The notes beneath the pieces are model-generated. The model did not search any database, was not told where the DNA came from, and worked only from the letters and a program-made list of their open reading frames with translations. 64,000 nucleotides of DNA, taken from assembly GCF_003236335.1 (NCBI RefSeq), contig NZ_POUB01000005.1:1-64000 (forward strand), written 5' to 3'. Positions 45,924-53,428 of the stretch are shown one piece after another. The position numbers were made by a program, and so were the translations under genes. The stretch is from Micromonospora deserti (lineage in GTDB: Bacteria; Actinomycetota; Actinomycetes; Mycobacteriales; Micromonosporaceae). Positions within the stretch are counted from its first letter, which is position 1. Each line of letters opens with the position of its first letter.

Positions 45924-46759
45924 CCCCGGAGGACGTTGACTGGGCTGTCCTCGGTGACCTGCGCTGCGCGCTGGGGGAGAGCCCGGTCTGGGACGACAGC
46001 GTCGGCCGTCTGCACCTGGTCGACGTCACCGGCCACGCGATCTGGACCGTCGACCCGGACACCGGCGCCGCGCACGCACTCACCGGCGGCCGGCCGGTCA
46101 CCGCGCTGGTGCCCCGCGCCGGCGGCGGCTGGCTCGGCGTCTCCGGCCGTGACCTCGGCTCCGTCGACCCGCACGCCGGGACTCTCCGGCCGCTGGTCAG
46201 CCTGCCCGGGCCGGCCGACCTGGCGCTCAACGACGCCGTCTGCGGCCGCGACGGGGTGCTGTACGTCGGGTCGGTCGACCGGACCGGCGCCAACCGGGGC
46301 GCCCTGCACGCGGTCGGGGCGGACCTGCGCCCGCGCGTCGTCGCCGCCGGGGTGGGCGCGTCGAACGGCGTCGACACCAGCCCAGACGGGCAGGTCCTCT
46401 ACCACGCCGACACGTTCGCCGGCACCGTCACCGCGTACGGGCCAGACCGCCGTCGGGTGGCGTCGGTGCCCGTCGACCGGCCGGACGGGCTCACCGTCGA
46501 CGCCGGCGGCGGGGTGTGGGTGGCCCTGTGGGGGAGCGGGATGGTGCGCCGCTACACCGCCGACCTGGCGCCGGACCGGGCGCTGCGGGTGCCGGCGCCG
46601 CTGGTCACCAACGTGGCGTTCGGCGGGCCGGACCTGCGCCGCCTGTTCGTCACCACGGCCCGCTCCGGCGATGCCGAACTGTCGGGGGCGGTGTTCGCGG
46701 CGGACGTGGGCGTCTGTGGCCTGCCGCCAGCCCGGTTCGCCACCGGCCAGCCCGGATGA
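45914..46759 (+). CDS. SMP-30/gluconolactonase-family lactonase
   Basis: The protein of 281 aa is a six-bladed propeller of the SMP-30/regucalcin family. Metal-binding residues are visible as Glu22 (LGESPVW), the Asn of LNDAVCG, the Asn of SNGVDTSPDG and the Asp of RPDGLTVDAGG. It hydrolyses sugar lactones to aldonates, supplying the neighbouring dehydratase. ATG 45914 lies inside the SDR 3' end, so translation is coupled. It is the last gene of the four-gene operon. Confidence 0.92.
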   Translation: MAVTPEDVDWAVLGDLRCALGESPVWDDSVGRLHLVDVTGHAIWTVDPDTGAAHALTGGRPVTALVPRAGGGWLGVSGRDLGSVDPHAGTLRPLVSLPGPADLALNDAVCGRDGVLYVGSVDRTGANRGALHAVGADLRPRVVAAGVGASNGVDTSPDGQVLYHADTFAGTVTAYGPDRRRVASVPVDRPDGLTVDAGGGVWVALWGSGMVRRYTADLAPDRALRVPAPLVTNVAFGGPDLRRLFVTTARSGDAELSGAVFAADVGVCGLPPARFATGQPG

Positions 46760-46817
46760 CCGACCGTCGCTGACAACGACCAGGATCCTCTGTTTCCCGC
46801 TCGCTCGGCCGCCGGAT

Positions 46818-46832
46818 CCACCACAGTGGTGG
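46818..46832. promoter_or_regulatory. Palindrome upstream of the nicotinate phosphoribosyltransferase gene
   Basis: CCACCA-CAG-TGGTGG (46818-46832) is a perfect 6-bp inverted repeat ending 18 nt before the start codon, adjacent to the GAGGAGGTGAC ribosome binding site. It could be an NAD-related operator or an RNA hairpin affecting translation. Confidence 0.45.
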
Positions 46833-46850
46833 CGTGGCCGAGGAGGTGAC

Positions 46851-48209
46851 ATGACCGGGTTGCGGACCGACCTGTACGAGCTGCGGATGGCGGCCAGCTA
46901 CCTGCGCCGGGACATGACCGAACCCGCCACGTTCAGCCTGTTCGCCCGCCGCCTGCCGGCGCGGCGCGGCTTCCTGGTCGCCGCCGGCCTGGCCGAGGCG
47001 CTGGACTTCCTGGAGAGCTTCACGTTCGACGACGACGAGCTGGCCTACCTGCGCGATGCCGTCGGGTTCGACCAGGCGACCCTGGGGGCGCTGGCCGGGC
47101 TGCGGTTCACCGGCGACGTGTGGGCCGTACCGGAGGGACGGGTGGTGTTCGCCGACGAGCCGCTGCTGGAGGTCACCGCGCCGATCGCCGAGGCGCAGCT
47201 GGTGGAGACCGGGGTGCTGAACCTGATCACCTTCCACACCACGGTCGCCAGTAAGGCCGCCCGTTGCCGGCTCGCCGCCGGTAGCGCCCAACTGGTCGAC
47301 TTCGCGTTCCGCCGTACCCACGGCATCGAGGCCGGCGCGGCCGCGGCGCGGGCCTCGGCCATCGCCGGGTTCGCCGCCACCAGCCACGTCGAGGCCGCCC
47401 GGCGCTACGGCCTGACCCCGTCCGGCACGATGGCCCACTCGTACGTCGAGGCGTTCCCCGACGAACGGGCCGCGTTCCGCGCGTTCGCGGCCGACTACCC
47501 GACGAACCCGATCTTCCTGGTCGACACCTACGACACGCCGGCCGGGGTGCGGGCCGCCGTCGACGTCGTCACCGAGCTGGGACTGACCGGGTCGGTCGGC
47601 GTCCGCCTCGACTCCGGTGACCTCGCCGCGCTGGCCAGGCAGGCCCGCGCGATCCTCGACGGCGCCGGGCTGACCCGGGCCCAGATCGTCGCCAGCGGCA
47701 GCCTCGACGAGGACATCATCGCCGGGATCGTCGCCACGGGCGCGCCGATCGACGCGTACGGCGTCGGCACCAAGATGGGGGTCTCCTACGACGCGCCGTC
47801 GCTGGACAGCGCGTACAAGTTGGTGGGCGTCGGCGACCGACCGGTGCTCAAGCTGTCGCCCGGCAAGGCCACCCTGCCCGGTCCCAAGCAGGTCTTCCGC
47901 GCCCCCGCCGCCGCCGGCGGCGACATCGTGGGGCTCCGCGACGAGCCGCCGCCGGTCGGCCGGGAGCCGCTGCTGGTGCCGGTGATGCGCGGCGGGCGCC
48001 GGCTCGACGCCGCCGATCCGGCCGGGGAGGTCCGTGCCGCGCGCCGCCGGTTCGACGCCGACCTCGCCTGGCTGCCGGAGCCGGCGCGCCGGCTGGCCGA
48101 CCCGGCGCCGCTCACCGCCGCGGTCAGCCCGGCACTGGCCGCGCTGCACGAGCGGGTGGCCCGGCAGGTGGTGCCGGGCGGGCCGCGCGGAACAGTTCCT
48201 CGCCCTTGA
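46851..48209 (+). CDS. pncB: Nicotinate phosphoribosyltransferase
   Basis: The protein of 452 aa converts nicotinate and PRPP to nicotinate mononucleotide in the NAD salvage pathway. The N-terminal LRTDLYELRMAASYLRR, the RRTHGIEAGAAAARAS block, the catalytic His196 (SGTMAHSYVEAF), VRLDSGDL and GVGTKMG are all present. ATG 46851 has an ideal GAGGAGG ribosome binding site. The 3' end overlaps the convergent membrane-protein gene by 86 bp. Confidence 0.94.
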   Translation: MTGLRTDLYELRMAASYLRRDMTEPATFSLFARRLPARRGFLVAAGLAEALDFLESFTFDDDELAYLRDAVGFDQATLGALAGLRFTGDVWAVPEGRVVFADEPLLEVTAPIAEAQLVETGVLNLITFHTTVASKAARCRLAAGSAQLVDFAFRRTHGIEAGAAAARASAIAGFAATSHVEAARRYGLTPSGTMAHSYVEAFPDERAAFRAFAADYPTNPIFLVDTYDTPAGVRAAVDVVTELGLTGSVGVRLDSGDLAALARQARAILDGAGLTRAQIVASGSLDEDIIAGIVATGAPIDAYGVGTKMGVSYDAPSLDSAYKLVGVGDRPVLKLSPGKATLPGPKQVFRAPAAAGGDIVGLRDEPPPVGREPLLVPVMRGGRRLDAADPAGEVRAARRRFDADLAWLPEPARRLADPAPLTAAVSPALAALHERVARQVVPGGPRGTVPRP

Positions 48210-48828
48210 CCAGCCAGGCGGCGCCGAACGCGAGCACCGCGACCGCCTCGCACCAGAACAGCGGCTTGAGCGTGTCCCGGGTGGCCTCGGGCAGCGCGTT
48301 GCTCGCCACGGCGAGGGTGATGGCGCTGAGTATGAGGCCGCCGCAGGCGTAGTAGATGCCGTTGCGTACCCGCCTGCCCCGGGCGGCGCCGCTGGGTTCG
48401 GACGCCGGGAACCGGAAGAGGCAGAAGACGGCGAGGAGCACGAACAGCGCCGCCGCCGCGATCTGGTGCACCCGGCCGATGATGACGTCGTCGGCGGTGA
48501 GCGTGCCGGCGGGCGCGTCCGTCGCGGTCGGGAACAGCGCCACCGCGACCGCCAGCACCCCGGCGACGGTGCTCAGCGCGTCGTCCAGCCGTCGGTAGCG
48601 GTAGCAGATCAGGAAGACACCGATCGCGCACATGCCGCCGACGAAGACGTCCCGCATGCCGGTGTGGTAGAAGCCGCTGATCGAGTCGAGCAGGGTGACT
48701 CGGCCGGTGAGCAGCGCGTTGCCGGCGGTCAGCACGATCGGCAGGGCGATGCCGACCACACCGATGCCGAGGCGCAGGCGACGGACGGTCATCGCGTCCT
48801 GCGGTGGCCGGACGGGCACGGGGTCCAC
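48124..48828 (-). CDS. Polytopic membrane protein of unknown function
   Basis: The protein of 234 aa has about six transmembrane helices. Conserved-looking features are SGFYHTGMRDVFVGGMCAIG after the first helix, CYRYRRLDDALS in a loop, and two His/Glu-containing helices (RVHQIAAAALFVLLAVFC). This resembles a widespread uncharacterised family of bacterial membrane proteins; no activity is known to me. GTG 48826-48828 follows GGAGGGA; an internal ATG (MTVRRLRLG) is an alternative. The C-terminal tail (Pro/Ala-rich) is coded antisense to the end of pncB. Confidence 0.75.
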   Translation of the reverse strand: MDPVPVRPPQDAMTVRRLRLGIGVVGIALPIVLTAGNALLTGRVTLLDSISGFYHTGMRDVFVGGMCAIGVFLICYRYRRLDDALSTVAGVLAVAVALFPTATDAPAGTLTADDVIIGRVHQIAAAALFVLLAVFCLFRFPASEPSGAARGRRVRNGIYYACGGLILSAITLAVASNALPEATRDTLKPLFWCEAVAVLAFGAAWLVKGEELFRAARPAPPAGPPARAARPVPG

Positions 48829-48979
48829 GTTCCCTCCCTGGTGTCCTGGGCAGCGGCGGCCTGCCCGGTCGAGGTGCGGACGCCGACTGCTCCACCCAGT
48901 GCAGTCCCAGCGGGGCTCGCTGTCAATCTCGCGGGCGTCCGACGTCGTTCCCGGCGGCCCGGCGTCGTACGATCGGCGC

Positions 48980-49429
48980 ATGGCCTTCCGGCCGGGGGTC
49001 CTCGCCGCCGTCGCCGCCGTGCTGCTGGCGGCGGCCTGCGACGCGCCGGACGCTCCCAGCCCCACCGCCACCGCCACCGCGGCGGGCAGCGTCACCACCA
49101 CCGCCCAGGCCGGCGCGGGGCGGGGTGCCGTGCGGGTTATTACCCAGCTCGGCGAGCAGTGCCCGCACCTGCCGGTCACCCCCGATCCGCGCTGCGACCC
49201 TAAACCCCGACCCGGCACCGGCTTCGAGATCCGCTCCACCACCGGCGACGTGGTCGCGCGGGGTCGCACCGGGCCGGACGGGGGCGCCACGGTCGCCGTC
49301 GATCCGGGCACGTACGTCGTCCGGGGTGAACCGGTAGCGGACTACCGGTTCACCCCGCAGCGGCGGGTGACGGTCAGCGGGGCCGATCCGGTCGCCGTCC
49401 CGCTGACCTACACCAACGGCATCCAGTAG
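48980..49429 (+). CDS. Small lipoprotein with a carboxypeptidase-regulatory-like beta domain
   Basis: The protein of 149 aa has a signal peptide with a lipobox (LAAAC, Cys20), a Thr/Ala-rich linker (PSPTATATAAGSVTTT) and a compact domain (about 52-149) with paired cysteines (GEQCPHLPVTPDPRCDPKP) and TTGDVVARGRTGPDG, resembling the carboxypeptidase-regulatory/CNA-B beta fold. The function is unknown. It is convergent with the DUF11 protein gene, only 8 bp apart. Confidence 0.7.
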   Translation: MAFRPGVLAAVAAVLLAAACDAPDAPSPTATATAAGSVTTTAQAGAGRGAVRVITQLGEQCPHLPVTPDPRCDPKPRPGTGFEIRSTTGDVVARGRTGPDGGATVAVDPGTYVVRGEPVADYRFTPQRRVTVSGADPVAVPLTYTNGIQ

Positions 49430-49437
49430 GGGGGCGG

Positions 49438-52400
49438 CTACCGGCCGGTGCCTCCCTTCACCACGATCGTCACGTCGTCACTGTTGTTTCCGGCCGCCGG
49501 ATCCGGCGTCGTGCTGGTCATCGTCGCGGAGTTCCGGATCGTCCGGACGCTGCCCTGCGCCTGCGTCTCGATCACGAACGACACGGTCGCGCCCGCCGGC
49601 ACCCTCGCCGCCGTGCAGGTCACCATGTGCGTGGCCTGGTCGTAGTCGCACTGCGGTGAGAGGTACTGGACGGTCAGCTTCTTCGGATCCAGCGGCAGCG
49701 TGTCCACCACCGTGACGTTCTGCGCGTCGGACGGCCCGCCGGCCCCGCACGTCGGGGTCGGCGTCGACTGCGCGTCCCGCTCGCAGCCGGCGTCGTTGTG
49801 CACCGTCAGCGTCCACACGATCGTCGGGGACGGGTTGCCCGACCGTGGCTCGCCAATCTTGTCGAGCCACAGCTCCGCCGACGCCCGCACCCCGGTCTGC
49901 TGGGTGGCCGTGTTGTCGGCGGGGTTCGGGTCCGGGGTCGTCGCCGACACCGTCACCGAGTTGGTCAGGGTCGTCCCGCTCGGCACCGACGGGGCGACCA
50001 GCACGGTCAGGAACACCGACCGGCCCTGCCCCGGGTTCAGCGCCCCCAACGCGCACACCACCTGGTCGGTCTGCACGAGAGTACAGACGGTGGCGCCGTT
50101 GCCGTCGACACCGCTGACGTACGTCGTGCCCGCCGGCAACGTGTCGGTCACCGTCACGTTCTGCGCCGTCGACGGTCCGGCGTTGCTCACCGTGATGGTG
50201 TAGGTGATCTCCTCGCCGGCCACGACCGGGTCGGGGGAGTCACTCTTGGTCACCGACAGGTCCGCGGACGCCTCGACCGTCGTGGACACGCTGTCGCGGA
50301 CGTCGTCGTTGTCCGGGTCCGCGGTAACGCTGGACACCACCGCCTCGTTGAACAGCACCGTGCCCGGCACCACGTCCGGCGCGACCCGCGCCACGATGGT
50401 GATCGTCGCGGACGCCCCGGCGGCCAGGTTGCCCAGGCCGCAGCGCACGTCACGGGTGGTCGGCTGGCCGTTGGCGCAGGTGCCGGCCGACGGGGTGACC
50501 GACACGAAGCTGGCCCCGGCGGGCAGCGTGTCGGCGACCACCACGTCCCGGGCCACCGACGGGCCGTCGTTGGTGACCGTGACGACGTACTGCATCTGGG
50601 TGCCGGCGGTGACGCTCGCCGGCCCGGCCTTGTCCAGACTCAGGTCGGCCGACCCGACGAACTCCACCCGGCCGGTGGCCTTGTTGTTGGCCTGGTTCGG
50701 GTCCACGGTCGCGCTGGTCACCGTGGCCACGTCGTTGACCTGCGCGACGTCGTCGGCGGTCACCGTGACCCGCACCGTCGTCCGGCCGCCGGCCGGTTCG
50801 GTGCCCAGGTCGCAGGTGATCGTGACGGAGGTGACCGGCCCGGTGCCGGTGGGCGCGCACGACCCGGACGGGGTGGCGGTCACGCTCACCACCTCGAACG
50901 GCGTCGCCGAGGTGAGCGCGTCCGTCAGCTCCACGGACGCCGCGTCGGACGGGCCGAGGTTGTCCACATGGATGTCGCAGAAGCCGGGCGTGCCGGCCGG
51001 TGCCGGACGGTCCGGCTTGCAGACCTTGGTGACCGCGAGGTCGGCCCGGCTGGTGACCGTGGTGGTCGCGGTGGCCGTGTTGTTGCCCGGGTCCGGGTCG
51101 AACTGGTCGGCCGCCGCCACCGTGGCGGTGTTGGTGATCGTCCCGGGCGGGAGGTTCGCGGGCACCGCGACCTGGATCACCAGAGGCACCGACTGACCGG
51201 GCAGCAGTTCACCCAGCCCGCAGGTGAGGGTGCCGGCCGCGTTCGTGCACGCCGGGGCGCTGGACAGGAACGCCACCCCCGCCGGCAGGGTGTCGGTGAC
51301 GGTGACCGAGCCGGCGGTGTTCGGGCCGTCGTTGGTGACCGTGACGGTGTAGGTCAGCTGCTGGCCGGCGTGAACCGGGTCGGGGGAGTCGCTCTTGGTG
51401 ATCCGCAGGTCGGTCTGGTCGCAGGAGGTGAACTTGAAGGCGCCGATGCGGGTCTGCCGGGCGCCGCCGTGCTGTTGGGTGTACCAGAAGGTGCAGTCGT
51501 CGACCGGGTCGACGTTCATCGAGCTGTAGTCGCCCCAGCGGTCGGCGTTGGTCTGCGAGGTGGTGCCGGAGAACATGATCTGCTCCGGTTCCGGCATGCT
51601 GCCCAGCGGCGCGCCGGCCAGCCGACCGGTGTAGCCGATCGACGGGAAGACGTTGGCGCCGGCGTCGACGAGGCTGTAGCCGAGCGCGATGTTGCCCTTG
51701 CCGTCCATCGCCGCCGAGCCCATCCACCGGTCCGCGGTGCCCGGCGCGTAGGTGCCCTGCTGGTGGATGGCCCAGCCGCCGCCGCTGTTGCGCAGCTCGT
51801 ACCAGCGGGTGCCGACCCGGTTGTTGCCATCGGCGTCCACCGACGACTGCACCGCCACCATCGCCTGGTGGGAGCCGAAGTTGCGGTACTGCACCCGGTG
51901 CATCAGCCGGCCGGGCAGCGCGTCGATTTGCTGCGTGGTGCCCGGCTGGGAGATGCAGTCGCGGGCCGCGCCGTTGCCGTCGACGTCGGTGCACCCGATG
52001 TTGATGTCGAACGGCTGGGTGATCAGCGTGGTAGCCAGGCCGAAGGTGCTGTTGGCGGGGTTGGTCCAGTCCACGTGGAAGTCGTACACGTCGATGCTGT
52101 CCTGGGCGCCGCCCTGGCCGTTGTCGGCGTCGCGGGACAGCAGGAAGTGGTTCGGTTCGCCGGCGAGGGGCGGGTTGACGCCGTCCCAGTCGCTGGGGAA
52201 CAACCGCACCCGGCCGGCGGAGGAGACACCGGGCCCGAGGGCGCCGGCGCCGGAGCCGAAGTACTGGAAGGTGGCGGGGCTGCCGCTGACCATCGCCGCC
52301 CGGTCGAAGACGTACGCCCCGAGCGTGCCGCCTTCGAACGTCGACATGTAGAGGCCGTCGGGCCAGATGCCGAACTTCTCGTAGTCGTGGGAGGCGCTGA

Positions 52401-53076
52401 GCCGGAACGAGTAGGTGAAGTACGCGCCCGTCGGGTCCGGCGTCTGCGAGTAGGCGACGCACATGTCGAACGGCGCGGTGTTCGGGCTGGTGAACTGCGC
52501 CAGCATCCACCGGTCGACGGTCTGGTCGTACAGGACGATCGGGTCGCCCGCGTTCTGGGTGTCGCAGCCGTTGTCGTTGACGGTGTTGGAGGTCCACAGC
52601 GAGTTGATCGGGAACGGCCCGCCGTTGGGCGGGGAGGTGCCGTCCTTGTTCCAGATCTGGAAGGTCGTGTTGACCATCTGTACGTAGTGGTCAGGACCGA
52701 CGTCGCCGACGGTGTCGGGCGGGGTGCCGCCGGTCTGGCCGGCGAACGGGGTGTTGGTGGGTCGCAGGTCGTCGTTGACCGGCGCGTCCGCGGTCTGGAT
52801 CACCGGGTCGGCCTTTCCGGCGATGTCCGGCTGGGCGTCGGCGGTGTCGGTGGTGGGCGCGGTCGCCCGGTTGCCGCCCTTCGCGCGTGGCATGGTCCGT
52901 ACCGGCTTCGACACCCCGGCCCGTACCGGCTCGACCACGCCGACATGCTTCGGCTTCGCCGGCTCGTCGGGTGGGCGCAGGGGTGCGGCGGTGCCGGAGT
53001 TCGGTGCGATCAGGACGGTCAGGCTGCTGAACAGCAGCAGCGCCGCGTGCGCGGCCAGCGCCCGTCTTCGTGTCAT
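49438..53076 (-). CDS. Large secreted DUF11-repeat surface protein
   Basis: The protein of 1212 aa has a signal peptide (about 1-31) and a Pro/Lys-rich linker, an N-terminal propeller-like half (about 110-560; PPDTVGDVGPDHYVQMVN and DRWMGSAAMDGKGNIALGYS) and then five DUF11 modules of about 120 aa (about 565-1205) with the recurrent VTVTNDGP and VTDTLPAG motifs. DUF11 modules often occur in cell-surface and adhesion-like proteins. No LPxTG sorting signal or terminal membrane helix is visible, so it is probably released or loosely attached. ATG 53074-53076 was chosen; an upstream ATG at 53103 is possible. The function of the propeller half is unknown. Confidence 0.85.
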   Translation of the reverse strand: MTRRRALAAHAALLLFSSLTVLIAPNSGTAAPLRPPDEPAKPKHVGVVEPVRAGVSKPVRTMPRAKGGNRATAPTTDTADAQPDIAGKADPVIQTADAPVNDDLRPTNTPFAGQTGGTPPDTVGDVGPDHYVQMVNTTFQIWNKDGTSPPNGGPFPINSLWTSNTVNDNGCDTQNAGDPIVLYDQTVDRWMLAQFTSPNTAPFDMCVAYSQTPDPTGAYFTYSFRLSASHDYEKFGIWPDGLYMSTFEGGTLGAYVFDRAAMVSGSPATFQYFGSGAGALGPGVSSAGRVRLFPSDWDGVNPPLAGEPNHFLLSRDADNGQGGAQDSIDVYDFHVDWTNPANSTFGLATTLITQPFDINIGCTDVDGNGAARDCISQPGTTQQIDALPGRLMHRVQYRNFGSHQAMVAVQSSVDADGNNRVGTRWYELRNSGGGWAIHQQGTYAPGTADRWMGSAAMDGKGNIALGYSLVDAGANVFPSIGYTGRLAGAPLGSMPEPEQIMFSGTTSQTNADRWGDYSSMNVDPVDDCTFWYTQQHGGARQTRIGAFKFTSCDQTDLRITKSDSPDPVHAGQQLTYTVTVTNDGPNTAGSVTVTDTLPAGVAFLSSAPACTNAAGTLTCGLGELLPGQSVPLVIQVAVPANLPPGTITNTATVAAADQFDPDPGNNTATATTTVTSRADLAVTKVCKPDRPAPAGTPGFCDIHVDNLGPSDAASVELTDALTSATPFEVVSVTATPSGSCAPTGTGPVTSVTITCDLGTEPAGGRTTVRVTVTADDVAQVNDVATVTSATVDPNQANNKATGRVEFVGSADLSLDKAGPASVTAGTQMQYVVTVTNDGPSVARDVVVADTLPAGASFVSVTPSAGTCANGQPTTRDVRCGLGNLAAGASATITIVARVAPDVVPGTVLFNEAVVSSVTADPDNDDVRDSVSTTVEASADLSVTKSDSPDPVVAGEEITYTITVSNAGPSTAQNVTVTDTLPAGTTYVSGVDGNGATVCTLVQTDQVVCALGALNPGQGRSVFLTVLVAPSVPSGTTLTNSVTVSATTPDPNPADNTATQQTGVRASAELWLDKIGEPRSGNPSPTIVWTLTVHNDAGCERDAQSTPTPTCGAGGPSDAQNVTVVDTLPLDPKKLTVQYLSPQCDYDQATHMVTCTAARVPAGATVSFVIETQAQGSVRTIRNSATMTSTTPDPAAGNNSDDVTIVVKGGTGR

Positions 53077-53103
53077 GGAAACCCCCACGAGGATCGTGAT
53101 CAT

Positions 53104-53428
53104 CCGTCGGAGTGACGGCTTCCGACTTCATATCGTCACGCGGTGGGGTGAGCGCCGGTGTGACCGTGATCTGACACCGTTCGCGAGCGCCGCTCGCACT
53201 GTGGCTGACCTGCCTTTTCGCGGTGCCCGACGAGGCGGCGGCCGCGGGTTCTTCGCTCCCCGGCATGTATACGAGCGGACGGCGCGGGTAGTCGGCGAAG
53301 GGCTCGGCGAGCCACGCGTTGGCCAGGGTGAGTGCCGGGCCGGTCTGCGCGCCGGCTAGGCGTGTGGCCCGAGGCTGCTGACGGACGTCCGGGATGTGCC
53401 GGTCCTTCACGAACCTGGGGAGGTGTCC
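53104..53428. other. Divergent gap between the DUF11 and debranching-type genes
   Basis: No supported gene. A minus-strand stretch with ALTLANAWLAEPFADYPRRP looks protein-like but lacks a start, a clear family and boundaries. No operator was recognised. Confidence 0.4.

Noticed and set aside
49798-53115. 1105-codon plus-strand frame opposite the DUF11 protein
   Set aside because: Antisense shadow caused by high GC content; the minus strand has clear DUF11 modules.
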